Shown piece after piece: positions 54,109-62,832 of a DNA stretch of 64,000 nucleotides. Position 1 is the first letter of the stretch, and the number at the start of each line of letters is the position of its first letter. The stretch comes from Pantoea rodasii (GTDB lineage: Bacteria; Pseudomonadota; Gammaproteobacteria; Enterobacterales; Enterobacteriaceae). The position numbers and the translations under genes were made by a program. Location: assembly GCF_002095465.1 (NCBI RefSeq), contig NZ_MLFP01000021.1:1-64000 (forward strand), given 5' to 3'. The notes beneath the pieces are model-generated. The model ran no database searches. It saw only the letters and a program-made list of their open reading frames with translations, and was not told the DNA's origin.

Positions 54109-55616
54109 CCGCGAACTGGCAACAGGCCGCCGAGGTGGCGCAGCACATTACCCAGGGCTGGCAGCAGCCCGGCGCACCGGGTGGTGCGATAGTGCTGTTT
54201 GATGCCCATCAGATTCACGCTACGCACTGCGCCGGATTGGCCGATCTGGCGCAGCAAACGCCGTTCAGCGCCGACAGCGTGGTGCGTTTTGCCTCGATTA
54301 CCAAGCATCTATTTGCCGCTCTGGTCACCGGGCCGGGCCGCCGCTATCTGCAACTCGACGACAAGCTGGTGCAGCATCTGCCGCAACTCACGGGTGCCAA
54401 CGGCCAGATCACCGTCGGCCAGGCGCTGGATATGAGCAGCGGTTTGCCCGACGTGCGTGAAACCCTGTCGCTGCTGGGATTGTCGGTGTACAACGCCACC
54501 AGCGCCGCCGAACTGCTGGATTTTGTCGCTCAGGAAGGCGATCTCAGCTATCCGCCGGGCAGCGAGATCTCATACACCAACACCGGTTACCGTCTGGTGG
54601 AAGAGGCGCTGAAAGCCAAAGGCGTGTTGTTCAACGACCTGCTGCAACAGTATGTTTGCGAGCCGCTGGATATCAGCTTGATCGCGCCGGAAACCTGGTT
54701 CGATATTGTGCCGGGACTGGTGCCGGGTTACTGGCAAAACGGCGCGCAGTGGCAGCTCTCCAGCGCTGGATTACATCTTTCCGCCTCGGGCAGTGTCACC
54801 GGCAGCGTCAATCATCTGACGCGCTGGCTGCAAAGTCTGCTGGCGGACAGCGGACCCGGCGCGGACGTGTTGCAACGACTGAGCGCCCCGCGCAACCTCA
54901 ACGATGGCCGCACCAGCGGTTACGGACTGGGTATCACCAGTTCCACGTTGGGCAGCCAGACGCTGTTCGGGCACGGCGGATCGCACGCGGGTTATAAAAG
55001 CTATTTCCTGCTGCATCCCGAGCTGAAGCTGGGCGTGGCGATTGTCGCTAACCGTGAAGATGTGGCGACCTCGGAAAGTGCCTTGCGGGTGATGGCGGCG
55101 CTGCTCAATCGCACGTTGCCAGAGAAGGGTCACGATCTGACGCCAGGCTTATACGTGGCGGAAAACGCCGCCGACTGGCTGGACATTCAGGGTGTGACCG
55201 CCACCTGGCTCGGTGCCGGGGAAACGCTGTGGCGCGCCGATCCGCACGGCGATGCGGTGTCGCTCTCCAGCACCTTCCCGATCACGCTACGCCATGAGGG
55301 TGAAGCGATTGTTGGTGAGATTGGCCATGCGGCACGCCGTTTTGTGCCAGTGCAGGCGGACAGCGCCAGCCTTGATAACCTGCAAGGCCGCTGGTTTGCA
55401 CAGCCGTGGCGCAGTGAAATGGTGATTGAGGGTGACCGTTTGGTGATGGGCATCGGCCCGGCGGCGATTCATGCCAGTTTGCAATCGCTGGGCGGCGATC
55501 GCGTGCTCGCCACCGCGCAGGATGGACCGTGGGAAAAACGTTTTGTGATAGCGCGGGAAGGCGACAAAGTGCGGCTGCTGTTGAATCGCAGCCGCGTGGT
55601 GACTTTTACGCGATAA
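54105..55616 (+). CDS. Serine D-aminopeptidase / beta-lactamase-fold hydrolase (S12, DAP-like)
   Basis: A 503-residue S12 hydrolase. Catalytic Ser64 and Lys67 are in SITK, Tyr157 in YTN, and His290 in HGG, replacing the KTG of beta-lactamases. From memory, Ochrobactrum D-aminopeptidase DAP uses Ser62, Lys65, Tyr153 and His287, almost the same spacing. Residues after ~330 form the two beta-barrel-like domains expected for that enzyme. No signal peptide is seen, so it acts in the cytosol on imported peptides. The ATG overlaps the upstream ATPase stop by four bases; the last gene of the operon. Confidence 0.82.
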   Translation: MTANWQQAAEVAQHITQGWQQPGAPGGAIVLFDAHQIHATHCAGLADLAQQTPFSADSVVRFASITKHLFAALVTGPGRRYLQLDDKLVQHLPQLTGANGQITVGQALDMSSGLPDVRETLSLLGLSVYNATSAAELLDFVAQEGDLSYPPGSEISYTNTGYRLVEEALKAKGVLFNDLLQQYVCEPLDISLIAPETWFDIVPGLVPGYWQNGAQWQLSSAGLHLSASGSVTGSVNHLTRWLQSLLADSGPGADVLQRLSAPRNLNDGRTSGYGLGITSSTLGSQTLFGHGGSHAGYKSYFLLHPELKLGVAIVANREDVATSESALRVMAALLNRTLPEKGHDLTPGLYVAENAADWLDIQGVTATWLGAGETLWRADPHGDAVSLSSTFPITLRHEGEAIVGEIGHAARRFVPVQADSASLDNLQGRWFAQPWRSEMVIEGDRLVMGIGPAAIHASLQSLGGDRVLATAQDGPWEKRFVIAREGDKVRLLLNRSRVVTFTR

Positions 55617-55666
55617 GCGGTCGCCCTTGATGACGTGAAGCTGGTCGATGAAAATCACATTCGCAA

Positions 55667-55698
55667 AAGCTGCCACTGTTAAAAGTGGCAGCTTTTTT
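55667..55698 (+). terminator. Strong Rho-independent terminator of the peptide-importer operon
   Basis: AAGCTGCCACT (55667-55677), loop GTTAAA, AGTGGCAGCTT (55684-55694), then a run of six T to 55698. It stands about 50 bp after the S12 hydrolase stop. Confidence 0.92.
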
Positions 55699-55712
55699 GT
55701 TTGGGTTAGAAT

Positions 55713-56143
55713 GCAGAGGTGCGGGCCAGCGCACCTCTGCTGCTACCGGGCCGTCCTCGCGCCGCTGACGCGGTGCCTTCGGCTTCCACGTCGCGCCGGG
55801 CGGACCGTTCGGGGTAAGGCCATCCAGGCCAACCCGAACTGCCAGTCGCATCCTTGCGACTGGCTCCTGGCCCAACGTAAAAGCCTCAGCGCTGCGGATA
55901 GCCCTTGCAGCAGCAGAGGTGCGCTGGCCTCAACTATTGTGCCCTTTTTCACCACGCGCATTGAAGCTTCAGAGCAGGCTGGTGCCGTAAGGGGGCTGGC
56001 AATCCGCAGCGCTGAACAGAATGAGTATGCCAGGAGAGCCCGCCGGACGCGGGGCGAAAGGCGGGCCGGCACAGGATGTGCCATCCCGCCGGTCCGTCAG
56101 GCAGACGAATGAAGTGAAGGCACCGCGTGAGCGGCGCGAGGAC
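55713..56143. repeat. GC-rich long-inverted-repeat element of unknown nature
   Basis: About 430 bp with nested symmetry and no credible gene. Outer arms 55753-55780 and 56116-56143 are inverted copies differing at one base (GTCCTCGCGCCGCT/GACGCGGTGCCTTC type). 55724-55744 and 55909-55929 are a perfect 21-bp inverted repeat; 55886-55899 and 56002-56015 a perfect 14-bp one. Local hairpins include GCAGAGGTGC/GCACCTCTGC (55713-55740), GCCAGTCGCA/TGCGACTGGC (55841-55864) and GGCACA/TGTGCC inside a GGCGGG/CCCGCC stem. Open frames exist on both strands but have repeat-like, Arg/Pro/Ala-rich composition. 56144-56240 shows nothing further. Confidence 0.7.
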
Positions 56144-56240
56144 CGCCAGCCCCTGAGCGGCATCAGACGGCGTTATCACCTGCCACAGAATGAAATATTA
56201 TTTCACCTAAATGGCAATCGGTTCATTTAAGCGCCAATGA

Positions 56241-57076
56241 TCAAACAATGTGGTGCCGCAAACGACCAATCTTCTCGATTTCCACTTCAATCACATCGCC
56301 GGGGAACATAAACAGCGGTGGCGTGCGTTTTTTACCGACGCCACCCGGTGAACCGGTGATGATCACATCGCCTGCTGACAGCGGCTGAACGCCGAGATGT
56401 ATTCAATGATTTTCGCCACCGGATGCACCATGCTGGCAGTGGTATCGTTCTGCACTTCACGCTGATTCAGCCAGGTTTTGATCGCCAGCTGTTGCGGATC
56501 GGGGATCTCATCTGAGGTGGTCATCCACGGACCAAAGCCACCGGTCTGCTGCCAGTTTTTTCCGGCGGTGAACCAGGTGAACTGCATGTCACGCACCGTG
56601 GCATCCATAAAGCAGCTGTAACCGGCAACGTGTTGCAGTGCATCGGCTGCTTTAACCTGATAGGCCGCTTTACCGATGATCACCGCCAGTTCGCCTTCGT
56701 AATCAAACTCCTGCGTGGTGGCCGGTTTCAACAGTGGCTGCTCGTGTCCTGCCAGGGAATCGGCAAAGCGCACAAACAGCGTCGGCGCTTCGATAGTCTC
56801 AGCAAACTCTTTGCGCTTGTCCGCGTAGTTCATGCCGACACAGAACACTTTGCCAGGATTTTCCACTACCGGCAGAAAGCGGATAGCGCTGAACGGGTGA
56901 TCCGCTGGCAGTGAGCTAAAGGCTTGCAGGTCGCTGACCGCGCCGCGTTGTAATAAAGATTTCAGGTCCGGGCATTCCGCACCGAGGCGCGAACCGACAT
57001 CAATCACACCCTCTTCCAACACGATTCCGTAACTTTTTCTTTCCTGGTCAATAAGATAAAAACTGCAGAGCTGCAT
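56241..57076 (-). pseudogene. Fumarylacetoacetate-hydrolase family protein, one missing base
   Basis: FAH-fold hydrolase/decarboxylase. From ATG 57076 (GAGG upstream) it reads QLCSFYLIDQERKSYGIVLE and VFCVGMNYADKRKEF, then the metal-site part FDYEGELAVIIGK, FGPWMTT and EYISAFS, where the frame slips. Adding a C at about 56384 restores SAFSPLSAGDVIITGSPGG and a C-terminus IGRLRHHIV ending at 56241, 278 residues in all. The reaction is unknown. It is on the same strand as the M55/P1/gsi operon but separated by about 210 bp with a REP copy. Confidence 0.85.
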
Positions 57077-57257
57077 GACTGCCTCGTTGTTATATATAAA
57101 TTGCGCGCAGATTACCAAAAGCCAGCAGGAAATGCGGTACGACCTGCCAATAATGTGCCTAAGCGTTGATGCGTGATCGCTGATCTATTGATTGCCATCC
57201 ATGGCAACCCTGCAAACATCCGTTAGGTGTGCAGTCATGGCAGCCTTCCGAGCATTT

Positions 57258-57280
57258 GTAGGGTGCGCATTGATGCGCAC
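57258..57280. repeat. REP copy before the M55 gene end
   Basis: GTAGGGTGCGCATTGATGCGCAC: GTAG foot, GTGCGC/GCGCAC arms and a core ATTGAT differing from ATTTAT at one base. The rest of 57077-57285 shows no gene. Confidence 0.75.
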
Positions 57281-57285
57281 AAAAA

Positions 57286-58107
57286 TTACGACTGGGTGCT
57301 GGCCAGATAGGAGAATGCGCTTAACAGGCTAATCAGCGTGCCCATCTGCTCGGCGCGATAGCCTACTGTCACGCCATCAATCCGGGTGACGCCGGGAATC
57401 AGACAGAACAGATCCGCCAGTACCGGTTTGCTGGCTTGTAACTGCATCTCATAAGGTGCGGTCAAACGTGTAGTGCTGATCTGCCGCGCACGCTGTACCG
57501 CAGCGGTGGCAGCAGCGCGAAGGGCGTTTTGTGCCGCTTGCGGGCTGATGGATTCGGCGCAGGTGTGGGAAATCGCGCGTTTGACGCAAACGTAATCCAC
57601 AGACGGATAGTGTTCGCCGATCCACCCTTGCAGCTGATCGTCGCCGCTTACGAGCCACAGCGGTGTGCCCTGCTCGGCGGCGGCGGCAGCGTAGATATCG
57701 CTTTCGCCCATCACTTTGCCGTTGATATGGATGCGCCAGAACGCGCGGCCGTTGATGGTATGCGCCAGCACGCCGGGTTCGCCCGCCGCGCTGTGATAGC
57801 CGATAAAGAACAGGCCATCAAAAGGCTGCTGCTCAATGCCTTCTACCATCGATAATCCACGCGGTTTGCCTTGCACCATGCGCGCACGCGGGTCGATGTT
57901 TTCCGCGCGCAGGTTGGTCATTTGCGCATGGCTGTCGGCCACCACCACTTCGGTGGCTCCGCCCGCAAACGCGCCCTCGATGGCGGCGTTCACTTCCTGT
58001 TCCATCAGCCCACGCGCCAGCTGGTGTTCCGCATGGCCAGGTGAACACTGTTCCGGACGCATCACGCCCGCGATACCTTCAATGTCAGCAGAGATGAATA
58101 TTTTCAT
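57286..58107 (-). CDS. D-aminopeptidase DppA-type (peptidase M55)
   Basis: A 273-residue zinc peptidase. Metal ligands Asp8 and Glu10 (SADIEG), His60 (DSHAQM), His105 (GYHSAA) and Glu135 (GESD) correspond to the B. subtilis DppA set, and GVLAHT supplies the catalytic-site His116. DppA releases D-amino acids from D-peptides and forms a self-compartmentalising decamer. Positioned at the end of the gsiABCD-P1 transcription unit, so it should process peptides brought in by that importer. Confidence 0.9.
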   Translation of the reverse strand: MKIFISADIEGIAGVMRPEQCSPGHAEHQLARGLMEQEVNAAIEGAFAGGATEVVVADSHAQMTNLRAENIDPRARMVQGKPRGLSMVEGIEQQPFDGLFFIGYHSAAGEPGVLAHTINGRAFWRIHINGKVMGESDIYAAAAAEQGTPLWLVSGDDQLQGWIGEHYPSVDYVCVKRAISHTCAESISPQAAQNALRAAATAAVQRARQISTTRLTAPYEMQLQASKPVLADLFCLIPGVTRIDGVTVGYRAEQMGTLISLLSAFSYLASTQS

Positions 58108-58168
58108 GAGTTAGGTAAATTCCATGCGGGTAGTGAGTTAAACCCTGTACGGGTTAACCGCACATACT

Positions 58169-58319
58169 GTAGCGCCGCGATTTATCGCGCATCTTTGCAG
58201 CCGCTGAGTCGCTGTCATAAGCGCAATAAATTGCGCCGCTACGGGTAACTGTGCGTCAGGGACAACTTTAAGCCGGCTGCAAGCATTGCTAAAAGACACA
58301 CCATAAATTGTGCCGCTAC
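58169..58319. repeat. Three REP copies between the M55 and P1 genes
   Basis: GTAGCGCCGCGATTTATCGCGC (58169-58190), GCGCAATAAATTGCGCCGCTAC (58221-58242) and the decayed CACACCATAAATTGTGCCGCTAC (58297-58319). The last overlaps the stop codon of the P1 peptidase gene. No gene lies in 58108-58315. Confidence 0.8.
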
Positions 58320-59362
58320 GGTTTGATTAATTCATCCAGCACCTGCGTCAGTGACGGACGATGATGGCCGCGAAAACCCGTGACCGATTCGGCACTTAAT
58401 AGCGCATCCAGCACCGCGTGTTCGGTGGCATCGGCGGCGGCGGCGAGCAGCGGTTCCAGTGCCGCATCTTCCGGCGGATTTGGTTGCGTTTGTGTGGAAA
58501 ACGCCACAGCAATATCACCGGATCCATGTCCCCAATAGCTGCCCAAACGGCCTAATCCCGCCCCCGCGCGTTTGGCTATGCGCTTGAGCTGGCGCGCATC
58601 CAGCGGTGCATCGGTAGCCATAATGATGATGATGGAACCGGCATCGCGCTGCGGCGTCAGTTCTGGCAACAACGGCCCAATCAACTCGCCGAGTCGCACG
58701 CCATCCAGCGTTAACGCATTTAGTGCACCAAAGTTAGCCAGCACCAGCACGCCCAACGTGGCATTCAGTGAAGGAATTAAGCGCGACGCGCTGCCGATGC
58801 CGCCTTTCAAACTGAAGCAGCTCATGCCGCGCCCGGCACCGACGCTGCCACGGGCGAAATCGGCCTGTGCAGAATCGAGCGCGTCCTGCGCCATGGTTTC
58901 GGTAACGGCCAGCGCCTGAATGTCATTCAGCCAGCCGTCGTTACACTCCAGCGCCAATGGATTGACGGTCGGCAGACTGCGGCCCAACTCTGGATTACGG
59001 CTGATGGCATCGCGCACCAGCGTGGTAAACAGCGTGCCCACCGCCAGCGTGTTGCTGAGCAGAATCGGCGTTTGCAGCACGCCCAACTCTTCGATTTGCA
59101 CCAACCCCACCGGCTTGGCAAAGCCATTGAATACCGCCGCGCCACAGGGCAACGGATGTAAAAACAGGTTATCGCCCGGCGGCACAATCGCGGTGACGCC
59201 GGTTTGCCGTTCACCGTCTGCCAGCGTGTGATGACCGACGCGCACTCCGGGTACATCGCTGATACGATTGGTGTCCCCGCAGGCGCTGCGCGGTTGCCCG
59301 AGCTGGCGCTCCGTGCGCCAGCGTTGCAGCAGCAGATCGCGCTGCAGTTGTTGAAAATCCAT
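58316..59362 (-). CDS. P1-family aminopeptidase (DmpA/BapA-like, beta- or D-peptide hydrolase)
   Basis: A 348-residue Ntn-hydrolase. RISDVPGVRVGH at the start, GSVGAGRGMSCFSLKGGIGSASR, and the self-cleavage/nucleophile site Gly242-Ser243 in DAGSIIIIMATDAPL are the family landmarks (DmpA is cut at Gly249-Ser250). Relatives hydrolyse L-aminoacyl amides, D-amino esters or beta-peptides. It starts 2 bp after gsiD ends, so it is in that operon. Its stop codon TAG is supplied by the GTAG foot of a REP copy. Confidence 0.9.
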   Translation of the reverse strand: MDFQQLQRDLLLQRWRTERQLGQPRSACGDTNRISDVPGVRVGHHTLADGERQTGVTAIVPPGDNLFLHPLPCGAAVFNGFAKPVGLVQIEELGVLQTPILLSNTLAVGTLFTTLVRDAISRNPELGRSLPTVNPLALECNDGWLNDIQALAVTETMAQDALDSAQADFARGSVGAGRGMSCFSLKGGIGSASRLIPSLNATLGVLVLANFGALNALTLDGVRLGELIGPLLPELTPQRDAGSIIIIMATDAPLDARQLKRIAKRAGAGLGRLGSYWGHGSGDIAVAFSTQTQPNPPEDAALEPLLAAAADATEHAVLDALLSAESVTGFRGHHRPSLTQVLDELIKP

Positions 59363-59364
59363 GT

Positions 59365-60249
59365 TTAGCTCTTCAGTTTGGGATCGAGCGTATCGCGCAG
59401 TGCATCACCCAGCAGGTTAAACGCCAGCACGGTAATAAAAATGGCCAGGCCGGGGAACACGCTGACGTGCCATAAACCCGCCATCATCATGCTGCGGCTC
59501 ATTGCCAGGATATTGCCCCACTCCGGCACATCCGGTTCAGGACCAAGGCCGATAAAGCTCAGGCCTGCCGCTGTGAGAATACTGGTGCCGATGCGCATGG
59601 TAAAATAGACAATCACATTCGAGAGCGTGCCCGGCAAAATATGGCGCAGCATAATCACGCGATCCGGTGCACCGGCGCAGCGTACCGCTTCGACATACGC
59701 AGCCTGTTTGAGTGACAGCGTTGAGGCACGCACGATGCGGGCAAACACCGGCACGCTGAATACCGCTACGGCGATAATCACGTTATTCAGTCCCGGACCG
59801 AGAATCGCCACCACCGCAATCGCCAGCAGCATACCCGGGAAGGCGAACAGCACGTCGGAACCGCGCATGATCAGCATATCGACCCAGCGGCCGTAATACC
59901 CCGCCAGCAAGCCGAGCAGCACACCCACCACCATGCCCAGCGTCACGGATAGCACGCCGACATAAAGTGAAATGCGTGCGCCGTAGATGATACGGCTCAG
60001 CAGATCGCGCCCCAAATCATCGGTGCCCATCCAGTGTGCGGCTGACGGCGGCGAGGACAACGCCATCCAGTCTGGCGCCATTGGATCCCACGGAGCCAGC
60101 CACGGCGCGAAAATCGCCACCAGCACCAGCAATAAGACAAAACCGCCCGAGACCAGCGCCAGCGGATTGCGCACAAAAGCGTGCAGGAAATCGCGCCACG
60201 GCGAGCGAATGGTCTGTGACGACGCGGCAGAGAGAGATTGTGTACTCAT
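59365..60249 (-). CDS. gsiD: Glutathione/peptide ABC importer permease GsiD-like
   Basis: A 294-residue permease with the DppC-type GTDDLGRDLLSRIIYGAR loop, EAA loop AAYVEAVRCAGAPDRVIMLRHI, and C-terminus LLGDALRDTLDPKLKS. The ATG at 60249 overlaps the gsiC stop (TGATG). Ligand is inferred from GsiA/GsiB similarity; with D-peptidases in the operon it may be other peptides than glutathione. Confidence 0.87.
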   Translation of the reverse strand: MSTQSLSAASSQTIRSPWRDFLHAFVRNPLALVSGGFVLLLVLVAIFAPWLAPWDPMAPDWMALSSPPSAAHWMGTDDLGRDLLSRIIYGARISLYVGVLSVTLGMVVGVLLGLLAGYYGRWVDMLIMRGSDVLFAFPGMLLAIAVVAILGPGLNNVIIAVAVFSVPVFARIVRASTLSLKQAAYVEAVRCAGAPDRVIMLRHILPGTLSNVIVYFTMRIGTSILTAAGLSFIGLGPEPDVPEWGNILAMSRSMMMAGLWHVSVFPGLAIFITVLAFNLLGDALRDTLDPKLKS

Positions 60250-61178
60250 CACGACTCCTGTCGCAGGCGAATGGCTGGATTGACCACGGCGTACAGCAGA
60301 TCCACCAGCAGGTTAATCACAATAAATTCAAACACGAACAGCATCACCAGCGCCTGAATCACCGGTTGATCCTGCGCTTTGATCGACTCGATCAACAGCC
60401 AGCCCAAACCGGGCCAGTTGAAGACGCTCTCCACCACGATCGATCCGCCGAGCAGAAAACCAAACTGCAAACCGAGCATGGTGATCACCGGGATCAGCGC
60501 GTTGCGCATCACGTGTTTCCACGTCACGAGACGGTTGCGCAGTCCTTTGGCTTTGGCGGTGCGCACGTAATCTTCCTGCGCCACCTCAAGGAACGCCGAG
60601 CGGGTGAAACGCGCCATGACGGCGGCCACGGAAGAACCCAACGTGATAGCGGGCAATATGATGTCGCTGGCTTTGTTAAAACCGCTCACCGAGAACAGGC
60701 CAAATGGCATGGCGACGAACTGGATCAGCAGCAGGCCGAGCCAGAAGGTCGGCATCGAGATGCCGCCGACGGCCACGCTCATCAGCGTCCAGTCCTGCCA
60801 TTTCCCCCGCTTCAGCGCCGCCAGCACACCGAGAAACAAGCCGAGAATCACCGACCACGCAAAGCCCGCCAGCGCCAGCCACATCGTTGGCATAAAGCCC
60901 TGCTTAATCACCTCCAACACCGGTTGTTGCGTGCGGTAGGTGACACCGAGATCGCCACGTAATAGCCCACCAATCCAGTTGACGTACTGCTGTGGCAACG
61001 GATCGTTGAGGCCAAGATGCTGGCGTGCGGCTTCGACCGCTTCGATCGGGGCGTCTGGTCCGGCGTAAATACGCGCCGGATCGCCGGGGAGCAGCTTGAT
61101 AAAGCCGAACACCAGTAGCGAGACCACCAGCAGAACTGGGATCATCTCCAGCAGTCGGCGAATGATGTATGAAAACAT
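60249..61178 (-). CDS. gsiC: Glutathione/peptide ABC importer permease GsiC-like
   Basis: A 309-residue permease (MFSYIIRRLLEMIPVLLVV). It has GVTYRTQQPVLEVIKQG, the EAA loop QEDYVRTAKAKGLRNRLVTWKHVM, and ESVFNWPGLGWLL. AAGGAA precedes the ATG at 61178. The frame back to 61265 is a read-through of the REP pair and is rejected. Confidence 0.87.
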   Translation of the reverse strand: MFSYIIRRLLEMIPVLLVVSLLVFGFIKLLPGDPARIYAGPDAPIEAVEAARQHLGLNDPLPQQYVNWIGGLLRGDLGVTYRTQQPVLEVIKQGFMPTMWLALAGFAWSVILGLFLGVLAALKRGKWQDWTLMSVAVGGISMPTFWLGLLLIQFVAMPFGLFSVSGFNKASDIILPAITLGSSVAAVMARFTRSAFLEVAQEDYVRTAKAKGLRNRLVTWKHVMRNALIPVITMLGLQFGFLLGGSIVVESVFNWPGLGWLLIESIKAQDQPVIQALVMLFVFEFIVINLLVDLLYAVVNPAIRLRQES

Positions 61179-61203
61179 GCGGTTCCTTTTCGATGGGTAT
61201 CCA

Positions 61204-61254
61204 GGCGCGCATAAATGCGCACCCTGCAATGTAGGGCCGCCATTTCTGGCGACC
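61204..61254. repeat. Head-to-head REP pair between gsiB and gsiC
   Basis: GGCGCGCATAAATGCGCACCCTGC (61204-61227) and GTAGGGCCGCCATTTCTGGCGACC (61231-61254). It has the same arrangement as 33384-33434. It lies inside the gsi operon, where it could lower downstream expression relative to the binding protein. Confidence 0.82.
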
Positions 61255-61269
61255 CATAACCGCATCTCG

Positions 61270-62811
61270 TTACTTGAATGAAGCCAGGGTATAAATGAAA
61301 TTGCCGTCTGCCAGCATCGATACGCCGCTCAGGTTGCTGCGCTTGCCCACCAGGTTATCTGGCGTGCCGAGGAACGCGACCGGCGCATCTTTCCACAGCA
61401 GCTTCTGCGCTTCGGCATAGGCTTCACCGCGCTTAGCGGGATCGGCGGTGGCTAATCCACCGGCAATCGCTTTATCCACGTCCGGATTGCTGAAGTACGA
61501 GACGTTATACGAGGTCGGCACCCAAGATTCGGTGGCATACAATGGACGCAGCGCCCAGTCCGCATCACCGGTCGAGGTTGACCAGCCGCCGTAGTAGAGG
61601 TCGAATTCTGCTTCTTTCGGATCCTTCACACCCCACAGCTTGGCGTTACGCGTGCCGGAATCCATCGGCGTCACCGTGGCGCGAATGCCGACGGTGGCCA
61701 ACTGGGCTTTCAGCACCTGCGCCGCGCGCACGCTGGCGGTGGTGTTGGTGGTCCACAGTTTCAGATCCAACCCGTTCGGATACCCTGCGGCTTTCAGCAA
61801 CGCTTTGGCTTCATCCGGCGCGTAGTGATAATTCGGCTCGCTCTGCTTCTGGTAGAACTGCACGCCTTCCGGCATCGCGGAAGAAGCCGGTTTACCCATG
61901 CCAGCAAACGCCACTTTCAACCACAGATTGCGGTCGATGGCGTAGTTGATTGCCTGACGCACGCGCACATCCGCCAATGGCTTGTGCTGGGTGTTGATCG
62001 CCATGTAGTAGAGATAAATGCTGGGATCGCGCTGGATCGCTAATTTGCTGTCGCTCTGTACAGTGGCGATCAGATCCGATGGCAGCGGCCAGATCGCATC
62101 AACCTGCCCTGATTTCAGTGCGGCAACACGCGTGGCATCTTCCGGGCTTGGCGAGAAGGTCACGTTATCCACCTTCGGCCAACCCTTCTGCCAGTAACCG
62201 TCGTACTTCACCAATGAAACGGCTTTGCCCGGCTGCCACTGCACAAATTTAAACGGACCGGTGCCGACCGGATGCAGGCGCAGCTGCGCTTCTTCTGGAT
62301 ACTGTTTGAGGATTGCCGGGCTCCACATCACCGCTGACGGATGCGCCAGGGTGTTGATGAAGGCACCAAATGACTGGTTGAGATCGATTTTTACCTGATC
62401 CGGTGCCAGCACCGTGACTTTGGCAATCATCTTGTACAGGCTGTTACGCTTCAGGCCTTTGGTCTGATCGGCAAGGCGATCGAGGTTAGTTTTTACCGCT
62501 TCAGCATCAAACGGCGTGCCGTCCTGGAAGGTGACGCCTTTGCGCAGCGTCAGGGTAAATTCGGTGGCGCTGTCATTGCTGGTGTAACTGGTCGCCAGCC
62601 ACGGTTGCAGCTTCATCTGCGCATCGAACTGGAACAGACGCTCAAACATCCCGCTCTGCACGGAATAGCTGACGTTATCTGAGGTGTCGTGCGGATCGAG
62701 GCCGGTGATATCGGCATACATCGAAATGCGCAGATCCTGCGCTTGCGCGGCAACAGCCAGCGCAAGGGTCAATCCAACAGCCAGTGACGAACGGCGAAAA
62801 ATCGATTTCAT
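61270..62811 (-). CDS. gsiB: Glutathione/peptide-binding protein GsiB-like
   Basis: A 513-residue family-5 binding protein with a Sec signal peptide ending AVAAQA (cleavage before QDLRI). LDPHDTSDNVSYSVQS, VTFQDGTPFDAEAVKTNLDR and YYGGWSTSTGDADWALRPLYA correspond to E. coli GsiB. Periplasmic receptor for gsiACD. It begins 21 bp after gsiA. Confidence 0.88.
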   Translation of the reverse strand: MKSIFRRSSLAVGLTLALAVAAQAQDLRISMYADITGLDPHDTSDNVSYSVQSGMFERLFQFDAQMKLQPWLATSYTSNDSATEFTLTLRKGVTFQDGTPFDAEAVKTNLDRLADQTKGLKRNSLYKMIAKVTVLAPDQVKIDLNQSFGAFINTLAHPSAVMWSPAILKQYPEEAQLRLHPVGTGPFKFVQWQPGKAVSLVKYDGYWQKGWPKVDNVTFSPSPEDATRVAALKSGQVDAIWPLPSDLIATVQSDSKLAIQRDPSIYLYYMAINTQHKPLADVRVRQAINYAIDRNLWLKVAFAGMGKPASSAMPEGVQFYQKQSEPNYHYAPDEAKALLKAAGYPNGLDLKLWTTNTTASVRAAQVLKAQLATVGIRATVTPMDSGTRNAKLWGVKDPKEAEFDLYYGGWSTSTGDADWALRPLYATESWVPTSYNVSYFSNPDVDKAIAGGLATADPAKRGEAYAEAQKLLWKDAPVAFLGTPDNLVGKRSNLSGVSMLADGNFIYTLASFK

Positions 62812-62832
62812 GAAATCTCCTGGTATTGAGTG

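Noticed and set aside
55648..56112. Open frames on both strands of the GC-rich element (154 and 113 residues)
   Set aside because: They follow the inverted repeats, have Arg/Pro/Ala-rich composition and lack ribosome sites; treated as repeat-derived.
60036..60962. 308-residue plus-strand open frame
   Set aside because: Antisense to gsiC/gsiD; repetitive His/Gln/Arg-rich text with no recognisable motif.
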